A stretch of DNA of 64,000 nucleotides from Prochlorococcus marinus (GTDB lineage Bacteria > Cyanobacteriota > Cyanobacteriia > PCC-6307 > Cyanobiaceae): the NCBI RefSeq assembly GCF_001180245.1, contig NZ_CVSV01000131.1, positions 434,001-498,000 on the forward strand. Direction: 5' to 3'. The position numbers and the translations under genes are program-made. Shown piece by piece: positions 38,845 through 46,765 of the stretch; position 1 is the stretch's first letter, and each line of letters starts with the position of its first letter. Under the pieces are notes generated by a model. It worked only from the letters and a program-made list of their open reading frames with translations. It did not search any database and had not been told where the DNA came from.

Positions 38845-39759
38845 ATGAAATACAATCTTGAACTAATAAAAAATAAAAGAAAGATAATTAGTTTTTCAAC
38901 TTTTCTTATTTTGTTAAGTCTTTTAGGAATTTTATATTCAACTTTTAATACTTCTTATAAGAAACCTATAAATTTAGGGATGGATTTTGTTGGAGGAAAT
39001 GAACTAAGAATAGAAAGAGTTTGCGAAGAAGAATGTTCTAATCTTTCCCCTGATTCAGTTTTAGAAAATTTAAGAGAGATCTCTAGTAATAAAAACTTTA
39101 TAAATAATATTAAATTACAATTTCAAAATAATAATAAATTAATTTCAATAAGAACACCTTATTTGAGTATCGAAGAATCAAATAATCTAATTACTAATCT
39201 TGATAATATTATTGGACCTCTAAATTATGAGAGTAAGAATTCAAGATTAATAGGTCCAAAGCTTGGGAAAAGATTACTTACCAATTGTGTTACTTCATTG
39301 TTGGTTTCTTTATTTGCAATATCTTTATATATAACTATTAGGTTTGATAAAAAATATGCATTATTTGCATTATTTGCTTTATTCCATGATTTATTAATTG
39401 TTTTCGGTATATTTTCCTGGTTGGGAATTATATTATCTGTCGAGGTAAATAGTTTATTTGCGGTGTCCTTGTTAACTATTGCTGGTTATTCTGTAAATGA
39501 TACTGTTGTTATTTTTGATAGAATTCGTGAGAATTTAAAATCAAAGGAAGAAGGCTATAACGAAACTATTCAATTATCAGTAAACGAATCATTTAGGAGA
39601 ACAACTTTTACCAGTATTACAACCCTTATCCCTTTATTAAGCATTATTTTGTTTGGATCTTACTCGCTGTTTTGGTTTTCTTTGGCCTTATCATTAGGAA
39701 TTATTGTTGGAAGTTATTCAAGTATTTTATTAGCTCCATCTTTGTTGCTTAAAGACTGA
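38845..39759 (+). CDS. secF: Protein translocase subunit SecF
   Basis: A 304-residue partner of SecD. The first block is NLGMDFVGGNELRIE, and AGYSVNDTVVIFDRIRENL is the diagnostic membrane motif. FRRTTFTSITTLIPLLSI follows. Six predicted spans fit the family. It is encoded immediately after secD and followed by a tiny membrane protein gene. Confidence 0.97.
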   Translation: MKYNLELIKNKRKIISFSTFLILLSLLGILYSTFNTSYKKPINLGMDFVGGNELRIERVCEEECSNLSPDSVLENLREISSNKNFINNIKLQFQNNNKLISIRTPYLSIEESNNLITNLDNIIGPLNYESKNSRLIGPKLGKRLLTNCVTSLLVSLFAISLYITIRFDKKYALFALFALFHDLLIVFGIFSWLGIILSVEVNSLFAVSLLTIAGYSVNDTVVIFDRIRENLKSKEEGYNETIQLSVNESFRRTTFTSITTLIPLLSIILFGSYSLFWFSLALSLGIIVGSYSSILLAPSLLLKD

Positions 39760-39777
39760 GCTTAAGCTTCTCATTTT

Positions 39778-39960
39778 ATGAAATTGAATTACTATTTGAT
39801 AATTTTATTTTCTTTAGTTTTAATAGATCTTTCTACTGAGCTAAGAATATTATTTGATCATTTTACTTTTAGTTCTCTATATTTTGCTATAGGTAAACAT
39901 CCCTTAGCTATCTTCATACTTTTTTCATACCCATATTTATATAAAAAATTAATTAAGTAG
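39778..39960 (+). CDS. Small membrane protein downstream of secF
   Basis: A 60-residue protein with two hydrophobic stretches. The middle segment STELRILFDHFTFSSLYFAI resembles, from memory, a short picocyanobacterial protein with a DHFT motif next to secDF, but I know no function. It begins 18 bp after the secF stop and ends 3 bp before the convergent AI-2E family gene. Confidence 0.6.
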   Translation: MKLNYYLIILFSLVLIDLSTELRILFDHFTFSSLYFAIGKHPLAIFILFSYPYLYKKLIK

Positions 39961-39963
39961 TTT

Positions 39964-41007
39964 TTAAATATCTTTAAATGATTCTTTGATTAAAACCTGT
40001 ATTACTACAGCTAATGGGAGAGATAGTATTAAGCCTAATGGACCAAAAATGAAGGTAAATCCAAATTGTGATATTAATGTCAAACCAGGAAGTAAGTTCG
40101 CTTTTTTCTTCATTATAGATGGCATTATGATATAGCTTTCAATATTTTGAATGATTACATATGATCCTAAAACTGCCAGTGGTTTCCAAAAATTATCTAG
40201 TAGTGCAATTGAGATTGGAAATATACCACTAATAACTGGACCTATATTCGGAATTATATTAAGAACCATTGCTATTAAGGCATTTGAGACAACGTATTTG
40301 ACATCTAATATAGATAAAACTATTAATGATAATAAACCTACTGATAATGAGCTTATGACCATAGAAAAGGTCCAATTTGCTAATGCAATATTGCATTTTT
40401 CCAGAATATTTCTAAATTTATTACGGTAATTTTTTGGTATTAATAGAAGTACATTTTCTTTATATTGTTTTGGTTCAATAGAAATCATCAAACTCACTGC
40501 TAATACGAATATTAATCTCAAAAGACCTGAACCTAGATTGCCCGCAATATTAATTAAATTCTTAAAACTTTCTTGAATAGCTTTTGCAATAGTTGAGACA
40601 TCTGGAATGGTAACTACATTATTTATTAAACTGAATATGTCTATAACATTTTCTGATTGTTCGCCATAAAATAAGCTATTAAATTTGCTCAGATTTGTAT
40701 TGATCAATATATTTATTTTTGATAAACCATTTGGAATGTCAACTAGTATTTCATTGAATTCCTTTATAAATGGAGGTAATACAAGAATAAAAATAGTAAA
40801 TATAATTACTGATATGACGGCTAAGACAAGAAACAATGAAATCGATCGAGGAATTTTCAAACCTTTTTGGATTTGATTAGATAAATTACATACAATATTT
40901 GAAATTACTAAAGAACAAATTATTAATAGGAGAAAATCCCTTAAAGTCCATACTATTAATAAAGTGATTAATATTACTACTAACTTGAAATATGATGAAC
41001 TATTCAA
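39964..41007 (-). CDS. AI-2E family (PerM/TqsA-type) transporter
   Basis: A 347-residue membrane protein with an N-terminal pair of spans, an amphipathic central part and a C-terminal group of spans. NALIAMVLNIIPNIGPVISGIFPI is the classical motif of the AI-2E/UPF0118 family (PNIG). Members export signalling molecules or ions; the substrate is not predictable. psb28 lies 13 bp upstream on the same strand. Confidence 0.88.
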   Translation of the reverse strand: MNSSSYFKLVVILITLLIVWTLRDFLLLIICSLVISNIVCNLSNQIQKGLKIPRSISLFLVLAVISVIIFTIFILVLPPFIKEFNEILVDIPNGLSKINILINTNLSKFNSLFYGEQSENVIDIFSLINNVVTIPDVSTIAKAIQESFKNLINIAGNLGSGLLRLIFVLAVSLMISIEPKQYKENVLLLIPKNYRNKFRNILEKCNIALANWTFSMVISSLSVGLLSLIVLSILDVKYVVSNALIAMVLNIIPNIGPVISGIFPISIALLDNFWKPLAVLGSYVIIQNIESYIIMPSIMKKKANLLPGLTLISQFGFTFIFGPLGLILSLPLAVVIQVLIKESFKDI

Positions 41008-41020
41008 TTTTCATAACATT

Positions 41021-41374
41021 CTACTTCTTTTCAGAATATCCTAATCCATTTGATTTGGCATAACTATTTGCAAATCTCATAAATCTGTCAAAGTCTGGTG
41101 TGTTCTTCCAAATATAAACCGCTTCTAAAAATATTGGTTCTCCATCAACAAACTTTACTTTAACTTCTCTAGTTAATATTTCACCTTCGGAATCTATCAT
41201 CCGCATACCTGTGATTTCACCGTCTGTAATTGAAGATAATGCCTGAGGTTTTTCAAACAAAAATAATGCTTGACCGGTGGTACCATCTTTACTCCTAGTC
41301 AGTCTTATTTCAGGCACAACTGGTTCATCAGTACCCTCATAAAATTGTATTTTTGCAGTTTTATTTGTTGTCAT
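41021..41374 (-). CDS. psb28: Photosystem II assembly protein Psb28
   Basis: Psb28 binds assembly intermediates of photosystem II near CP47 and protects them before oxygen evolution starts. The 117-residue protein has [36 protein letters not shown] and an [19 protein letters not shown] segment, all typical. Length and motifs are those of the cyanobacterial Psb28 (formerly PsbW). Confidence 0.96.
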   Translation of the reverse strand: MTTNKTAKIQFYEGTDEPVVPEIRLTRSKDGTTGQALFLFEKPQALSSITDGEITGMRMIDSEGEILTREVKVKFVDGEPIFLEAVYIWKNTPDFDRFMRFANSYAKSNGLGYSEKK

Positions 41375-41434
41375 AATATTCGGTTGATAATTTTTTATCT
41401 TAGGAAAAATTTTTCATATTCGTTTGTAGTTATT

Positions 41435-42475
41435 TTATAAAACATTATTTATTATCTCTAGGATACTTTCATCATATTTTTTATCAGTTAAATCTATTAT
41501 CTTTATATTAGTTTTGCCAACCTTTTCATATTCATAACACTTATCGTAATAATCTAAAACTGATTTGCAAACTAAGTCCCATTTCTCATTATGAATTGAT
41601 TCAAGAGCTATTTTTGTTCTTTGTGGTCCTAGTCTTTTTTTTATCCTTAGTACTGATTCTTGGAGTTCCTCTTTTTTAAATACACTATAAGTATCTATTA
41701 ACTCATCTAACCTGTTAGATTCGCTCCTTATAATTTCAATCCTCCTAGAGTTTTTCATCTGCTTAAAGAATTCATGAGGAATTTTACATTTACCTATATT
41801 TGCACTTTCAGCTTCTACAAAAATATTATTAGAACATTTAAAAGAACTTAATTTTTCTGCAATAATATTTTCAAATTGTTCATTTGAAGGTTGTTTTTTC
41901 ATTCCTAAACCTCCAAATGTACTTCCTCTATGACAAGCAAATCCTTCAAGATCAATAGTTTGATATCTATATTTATCAAGTAATGATAATAATCTTGTCT
42001 TCCCTGTGCCTGTTTTCCCGCCAATAACTACTAAATTCATCTTATTTGAAAAACTATCTAATACCCATCTTCTATATATTTTGTATCCGCCATTAAGTGT
42101 AACTATATTTAATTTAAATTTATCTAATAACCATCCAATACTTTGTGAACGCATTCCTCCTCTAGAGCAGTATATCCTGATAAATAATTCATTATTTTTA
42201 TTAGGAATAGTTGTATGAGACTCAATACTCTTGAATAAATTATCAAGAAGTAATTCCATTTTTTTTTCAAAAAATTTTAATCCCTCTATTACTGCTTTTT
42301 TTCTACCTTCTTTTTTATAAATTGTACCAATTATAGATCTCTCATCATCATCAAATAGTGGAATATTAATAGAATTAGGCATGTGTCCTTTATAATACTC
42401 ACTCGGGCTCCTAACATCTATAAGTGGTCCTTTAAAACATCTAAATTTCTCTAGTTCTTTTCTTTTGAAATACAT
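41435..42475 (-). CDS. mnmH: tRNA 2-selenouridine (geranyl-2-thiouridine) synthase MnmH
   Basis: A 346-residue fusion of a rhodanese domain and a P-loop domain. LIDVRSPSEYYKGHMPNSINIP opens the rhodanese domain, and YCSRGGMRSQS carries catalytic Cys103. The Walker A GGKTGTGKT is at 152-160, followed by DLEGFACHRGSTFGG. MnmH (SelU/YbbB) modifies 2-thiouridine at position 34 of some tRNAs. No selD (selenophosphate synthase) gene is in the window, so whether selenium is used cannot be judged here. Confidence 0.93.
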   Translation of the reverse strand: MYFKRKELEKFRCFKGPLIDVRSPSEYYKGHMPNSINIPLFDDDERSIIGTIYKKEGRKKAVIEGLKFFEKKMELLLDNLFKSIESHTTIPNKNNELFIRIYCSRGGMRSQSIGWLLDKFKLNIVTLNGGYKIYRRWVLDSFSNKMNLVVIGGKTGTGKTRLLSLLDKYRYQTIDLEGFACHRGSTFGGLGMKKQPSNEQFENIIAEKLSSFKCSNNIFVEAESANIGKCKIPHEFFKQMKNSRRIEIIRSESNRLDELIDTYSVFKKEELQESVLRIKKRLGPQRTKIALESIHNEKWDLVCKSVLDYYDKCYEYEKVGKTNIKIIDLTDKKYDESILEIINNVL

Positions 42476-42510
42476 GGATAGTTTTTATTTATTTGATTAA
42501 TTTTTTTAAA

Positions 42511-43234
42511 ATGAATAACAAAGAACAGGATAACTATAGTAATGCTACATTAGATCTTATAAAAAAATTTATAGATTCCAATCAAAGAAAAAGGATAAAT
42601 TCATTAACTCAAATAGAATCTGAAGTCGAAAATATTTTTAATCTTGGCCCATCTCTTTTTGATATGTTTGATAGAGAAGGAGATGACTGGGCTGCTGGAT
42701 GGATATTGCAAGTTTTAAAAAAATTTAAGCCAGAATTCTTTGAAAACACAAAATTCAATAATTGGTTTAATACATATTCAGATATTGATATTAATTATGA
42801 GGAATTGCAATTGATGTTAGTTGAGCAAAAATTTGAAGATGCAGATAGATTAACAAGTTCGTACTTACGAAAATTAGCTGGAAAATTAGCTGAAAAACGT
42901 GGATATGTTTTCTACAGTGAAGTTAAAAATATGTCAGGAAAAGATCTAGAAACAATAGATAGATAGATTATGGACTATTTATTCTACTGGTAGATTTGGA
43001 TTCTCAATTCAAGCAAAGATATTAAAATCAGTAGGGAAAAAATATGAATTAATGTGGCCGAAAATAGGGTGGAAAAAAGAGGGCTTATGGACTAGATATC
43101 CTGGATCTTTTTGCTGGTCATTGGATGCTCCTGATGGACATATGCCTTTAATAAATCAACTAAGAGGAGTAAGACTTATGGACTCAATCCTACGTCATCC
43201 TGCTATTTCAAAGAGACACAATAATATTCTTTAA
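42511..43234 (+). pseudogene. gun4: gun4, frameshifted by a 4-bp tandem repeat
   Basis: GUN4 binds porphyrin and stimulates magnesium chelatase for chlorophyll synthesis. The first 151 codons (from ATG 42511) encode the N-terminal region and the start of the GUN4 domain, ending KDLETIDR at a TAG at 42964-42966. From 42968 to the TAA at 43232-43234 a shifted frame continues LWTIYSTGRFGFSIQAKIL and SFCWSLDAPDGHMPL, the rest of the domain. Three TAGA copies (42956-42967) sit at the junction; with two copies the frame would be whole at about 239 residues. The gene is either truly broken, reversibly out of frame, or affected by a sequence error. Confidence 0.85.
42956..42967 (+). repeat. TAGA x3 tandem repeat inside gun4
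   Basis: Three consecutive TAGA units create an in-frame TAG stop. Removing exactly one unit joins the two halves of the GUN4 domain without loss of a residue. This is the kind of short repeat at which polymerase slippage occurs. Confidence 0.9.
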
Positions 43235-43282
43235 ATTAAGGTATTTAATAAGTTAAAATTAAGACAGTGTAAAAATATTATT

Positions 43283-43717
43283 ATGTCCTTATTCCAGGGC
43301 AAAAATATTTTAAAAAGATTTTTTAAAAGACCAAAAATTAACTGGTCAAACTACGAATTTGAATCATCATTACAGTTAAATGAATTTGTCGATCAATTAT
43401 TAGAACCTATTAATAATTCTCAATCAAGCTATCTTATAAAACTTGGTTTACATGAAGCTTTGGTTAACGCAGTAAAACATGGTAATAAATTAGATCCTAA
43501 AAAAAATATTAGAGTAAGAAGAATAATTACTCCTAATTGGTGTGTTTGGCAAATTCAAGATCAAGGTAATGGTTTAGAAATAAAAAAAAGAGATTATAAA
43601 TTACCAAAAAAAATAAGTAGTATTAATGGCCGTGGCCTTTACATAATTAATGAATGTTTTGATGATATTAGATGGAGTAGTAAAGGCAATAGGCTTCAGT
43701 TGGCTTTAAAAAGGTGA
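43283..43717 (+). CDS. Anti-sigma regulatory factor, HATPase (RsbW/SpoIIAB type)
   Basis: A 144-residue GHKL ATPase domain that works as a serine kinase and sigma-factor binder. The N box is HEALVNAVKHGN at 57-68, the G1 box is IQDQGNGLE, and a G2-like GRGLYIINECFD follows. Its natural partner would be a STAS antagonist such as the one at 18.95 kb. No sigma factor or PP2C phosphatase is encoded next to it. Its 3' end overlaps that of the convergent small gene by 22 bp. Confidence 0.9.
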   Translation: MSLFQGKNILKRFFKRPKINWSNYEFESSLQLNEFVDQLLEPINNSQSSYLIKLGLHEALVNAVKHGNKLDPKKNIRVRRIITPNWCVWQIQDQGNGLEIKKRDYKLPKKISSINGRGLYIINECFDDIRWSSKGNRLQLALKR

Positions 43718-43959
43718 TTTTTACTAGGGCAAGGTTGATCTACGTTGATTTCTTTTAACCATTTTATACTTTCTTCTATATACTCAATTGATTGATTCTC
43801 ATTACAAGAAATGATTAAATGGCATAATCCCGCCGAAATTAGTTCGGCAGATCGTTTATATTTATTTCCTTTATCTTTATGCCATTTAGAATGATCAATT
43901 TTTAATTTGTCATTAAGACTTTGAACAAGCTGAATAGTATCTTTATCCCAATAGGTCAT
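43696..43959 (-). CDS. Small soluble protein, possibly DUF6439-like
   Basis: An 87-residue protein with no membrane segment. It contains RSAELISAGLCHLIISCNENQ and a C-terminal ESIKWLKEINVDQPCPS. The pattern recalls a cyanobacterial family of about 90 residues (DUF6439), but this is from memory. It lies 12 bp downstream of the methyltransferase gene start-to-end on the same strand and may be co-transcribed with it. Confidence 0.6.
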   Translation of the reverse strand: MTYWDKDTIQLVQSLNDKLKIDHSKWHKDKGNKYKRSAELISAGLCHLIISCNENQSIEYIEESIKWLKEINVDQPCPSKNHLFKAN

Positions 43960-43971
43960 AGAAGTTTTTAT

Positions 43972-45027
43972 TTACTTTACAGCAGACCATACTTTGGTCA
44001 TAAAAAAGGAATTAGATTTTACATCTTTAAACCCTACTTCCTCTATTTTAGAATCTATATCCTCTTTTATGTAATCACAATAAAAAGGCTCATGAAAAGA
44101 TTTATAGAAGTTTTCCATTACAGATGTAAAGTCAGGTGAATCACTTATTTGAATTGAATCAGCTAATACTAATATCCCCCCCGGTTCAATAACTCTAAAA
44201 AATTCATTTAGTACTTTCGCTCTAATTGTTCGAGGTAATTCATGAAATAAGTAAACACAAGATATACATTGAAAACTATCATTTTCAAAAGGTAATTCTT
44301 CAGCGTTACCTTTTATTAACTGAATTAAATCTCCATCTAAATCTGAAATATATCTACTTGCCTCTTTTAAGTATGAATCAGATAAATCAAGTCCTGTAAT
44401 TTTTTCTTTAGGAAATGCAGCTCTTAATTGTTTTAATGTTCTTCCTGATCCTGTAGCCACATCAAGTATATTTATGGAACTTTTTTTTCTGTCGCTAAAA
44501 GTTTGAAGCCCTTCTTTTATTGGCTTAATTATTCTTCTCCTCATTGAGTCAGCACTTCCATTAAAAAGTATCTCTACTTGTAGGTCGTAAATGCTAGCTG
44601 AAAAATCTGATAAATAACCATCTGTTTGATGATGAAAATTTCTCAAGTAATATTGAGGATAATTATCTTTATCAATAGATTTTGGAAGATCATCAAAGTT
44701 TTGTTTTCTGCGTCTATCCCATGTATTAGGCATATCGAGCCAAATTTTAGGATATTGAGTTAAATATCTAAGCCATGGTTCGTCAAATAATAATTTTTTT
44801 GGATATATATTTTTTTCTGCATCATTCCAATCTTCTTCTCTTAAGATATCCATTGAATTTTGGATTTGCATTAAAAGATCCTTATCTATATCAAAATTTT
44901 CAAGCTTTGAATCTGGAAGAATAAAATTCATTAGTCTTGAACTGATCTGCTTGTGAGCAAAACCTGCAATGCTTTTACTTTGTTGTAGCGTTTTATATGC
45001 AATTTTTGAAATAGATTCTCTAGCCAT
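43972..45027 (-). CDS. SAM-dependent class I methyltransferase
   Basis: A 351-residue protein with an N-terminal region of about 190 residues (WLDMPNTWDRRRKQNFDDLP) and a C-terminal Rossmann methyltransferase domain of the UbiE type. Motif I is LDVATGSGRTLKQLRAAFP, motif II GLDLSDSYLKEASRY, and motif III CVYLFHELP with EFFRVIEPGGILVLADS. The substrate is unknown; cyanobacterial relatives with this N-terminal part are conserved but uncharacterised as far as I know. Confidence 0.85.
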   Translation of the reverse strand: MARESISKIAYKTLQQSKSIAGFAHKQISSRLMNFILPDSKLENFDIDKDLLMQIQNSMDILREEDWNDAEKNIYPKKLLFDEPWLRYLTQYPKIWLDMPNTWDRRRKQNFDDLPKSIDKDNYPQYYLRNFHHQTDGYLSDFSASIYDLQVEILFNGSADSMRRRIIKPIKEGLQTFSDRKKSSINILDVATGSGRTLKQLRAAFPKEKITGLDLSDSYLKEASRYISDLDGDLIQLIKGNAEELPFENDSFQCISCVYLFHELPRTIRAKVLNEFFRVIEPGGILVLADSIQISDSPDFTSVMENFYKSFHEPFYCDYIKEDIDSKIEEVGFKDVKSNSFFMTKVWSAVK

Positions 45028-45055
45028 TTTTCAATTTATATACCTATATTCCAAC

Positions 45056-45104
45056 AAAAAAAAAATCAATTTGAGAATATTTTGTGATATTTCTCAAATT
45101 GATT
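45056..45104 (-). terminator. Rho-independent terminator of glnA
   Basis: Two perfect 14-bp arms (45064-45077 and 45091-45104) enclose a 13-base loop. On the minus strand the hairpin is followed by a run of about ten T (the A-run at 45056-45065). It lies 26 bp past the glnA stop, exactly where transcription should end. Confidence 0.85.
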
Positions 45105-45129
45105 AATTTAAACTAATGAGTTCTTTTAA

Positions 45130-46551
45130 TTATGCATCGTAATACATAAAGAATTCATGTGGATGAGGCCTTTGTCTTAGCTGTTGTACCTCTTCGTATT
45201 TTATATCAATAAAGTTATCAATAAAATCTTCAGTAAATACTCCACCAGCTAATAGATAATCCTTATCTGCTTTTAACGCATTAAGAGAATCATTTAGAGA
45301 GGAAGGTACTGTATCAATTTTTGCAAGTTCATCAGCTGGAAGTTCAAATAAATCTACATCTACTCCGTCACCAGGATCAATTTGATTTTTGATTCCATCA
45401 ATACCAGCAAGCATCATTACAGAGAAAGCCAAGTAAGGGTTTGCAAGTGCATCTCCTGATCTGAATTCTAATCTTTTAGCCTTAGGGCTTGGACCTGTTA
45501 AAGGTATTCTTACTGCAGCTGATCTATTACCCTCAGAATAAACTAGATTTACAGGTGCTTCAAATCCTGGAACCAATCGTTTATAACTATTTGTTGTTGG
45601 GTTAGTAAATGCTAAGAATGATGGAGCATGCTTAAGTATGCCTCCGATATACCATCTTGCTGTTTGAGATAAATTTGCATATGCTCCTTCACCAAAAAAT
45701 AGTGGCTGACCACTCTTCCATAAACTTTGGTGGACATGCATTCCAGTTCCATTATCGTTGAATACAGGCTTGGGCATAAACGTTGCAGTTTTTCCATATT
45801 TTTTAGCAACATTCCTGACAACGTATTTATAAGTCATTACGTTATCGGCAGAATTTATCAATGAATCGAATTTCATTCCAAGCTCGTGTTGACCGGCACC
45901 AGCAACTTCATGGTGATGTTTTTCGGTTGGTATACCTAATTCACCCATTAAAAGTAGCATTTCAGATCTGATGTCTTGCGCAGTATCATTTGGAGAAACT
46001 GGGAAATAACCTTCTTTGTATTGGATCTTGTATCCTAAATTTCCACCTTCTTCAATTCTTCCTGTGTTCCATGGAGCTTCAATTGTATCTACACTGTAAA
46101 AGCAAGAACCTTCTTTTGAGTCGTATCTCACGTCATCAAATAAGAAGAATTCTGGTTCCGGTCCAAAAAATGCTGTATCAGCAATACCAGTCGATTCTAA
46201 GTACTTTAAAGCCTTTTGAGCTAAAGATCTTGGGCATCTATCATAAGGTTCTCCACTTCTAGGCTCTTGGATAGAGCAAATCATACTTAGAGTTTTATGT
46301 TTGTAAAAAGGATCTATCCATGCTGTACTTGCATCGGGGACCATTGACATGTCGGAGGCATTAATTGCTTTCCAACCCCTTATTGATGAACCATCAAATG
46401 CTAGACCTTCTGTAAATGAATCCTCTTCTATCATGTCTGATGTAAGAGTTAAATGCTGCCATTTACCATGGATGTCTGTGAATTTTAAATCGATGAGTTC
46501 AATTCCTTCATCTTTAATTTGACTTAAAACATCTTGTGGAGACTTCGTCAT
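45130..46551 (-). CDS. glnA: Glutamine synthetase type I
   Basis: GlnA makes glutamine from glutamate, ammonium and ATP, the entry point of nitrogen into metabolism. The 473-residue protein has [23 protein letters not shown], the ATP region with [15 protein letters not shown], and [21 protein letters not shown]. At the site where enterobacterial enzymes carry the adenylylated Tyr (NLYDLP) this one has DLFELP with Phe402, so that control is absent. An NtcA-type box lies about 50 bp upstream. A strong terminator follows. Confidence 0.98.
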   Translation of the reverse strand: MTKSPQDVLSQIKDEGIELIDLKFTDIHGKWQHLTLTSDMIEEDSFTEGLAFDGSSIRGWKAINASDMSMVPDASTAWIDPFYKHKTLSMICSIQEPRSGEPYDRCPRSLAQKALKYLESTGIADTAFFGPEPEFFLFDDVRYDSKEGSCFYSVDTIEAPWNTGRIEEGGNLGYKIQYKEGYFPVSPNDTAQDIRSEMLLLMGELGIPTEKHHHEVAGAGQHELGMKFDSLINSADNVMTYKYVVRNVAKKYGKTATFMPKPVFNDNGTGMHVHQSLWKSGQPLFFGEGAYANLSQTARWYIGGILKHAPSFLAFTNPTTNSYKRLVPGFEAPVNLVYSEGNRSAAVRIPLTGPSPKAKRLEFRSGDALANPYLAFSVMMLAGIDGIKNQIDPGDGVDVDLFELPADELAKIDTVPSSLNDSLNALKADKDYLLAGGVFTEDFIDNFIDIKYEEVQQLRQRPHPHEFFMYYDA

Positions 46552-46601
46552 AACTTTTGAGATACCTTATATGAAATTAATAACTTGATGATTCTTATTA
46601 T

Positions 46602-46615
46602 GTATCAACCGTAAC
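46602..46615 (-). promoter_or_regulatory. NtcA-type box upstream of glnA
   Basis: On the minus strand the 14-mer is GTTACGGTTGATAC, fitting GTN10AC and one base from GTAN8TAC. A -10-like TAATTT follows 22 bp downstream (46579-46574), the spacing of NtcA-activated promoters. glnA is a well-known NtcA target in cyanobacteria. The box differs at only two bases from the one before urtA. Confidence 0.75.
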
Positions 46616-46710
46616 TTTTTTCAACACTAGGTGGCTTCTTTGAGTGTTTCAAGTCATAACTTTAATAATTATTTACTTAATTATTTAAATTGAATTAATT
46701 TCTATAAAAA

Positions 46711-46733
46711 AATATCGCTTAAGCGACGATATT
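46711..46733. promoter_or_regulatory. Overlapping palindromes before the class V aminotransferase gene
   Basis: A perfect 12-bp palindrome TCGCTTAAGCGA (46715-46726) overlaps a longer pair of 7-base arms, AATATCG (46711-46717) and CGATATT (46727-46733). It lies about 33 bp upstream of the aminotransferase start, in the divergent glnA region. It could be an operator or an mRNA leader hairpin with two alternative folds; I recognise no known regulator site. Confidence 0.3.
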
Positions 46734-46765
46734 AGTCTAATTTAAAGGTAATTGAATGTAATTCT

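Noticed and set aside
39755..39775. Palindrome AGCTTAAGCT after secF as a terminator
   Set aside because: The stem is only five base pairs and no T run follows.
45612..46262. Frames on both strands inside glnA
   Set aside because: Shadow frames of the strongly conserved glutamine synthetase sequence.
46552..46601. Glutamine riboswitch in the glnA leader
   Set aside because: The leader downstream of the predicted promoter is too short, and I see no glnA-motif core sequence.
46743..46765. NtcA-like GTAATTGAATGTAA before the aminotransferase
   Set aside because: It lacks the final C of the consensus and sits too near the start codon; a chance match is likely in this AT-rich DNA.
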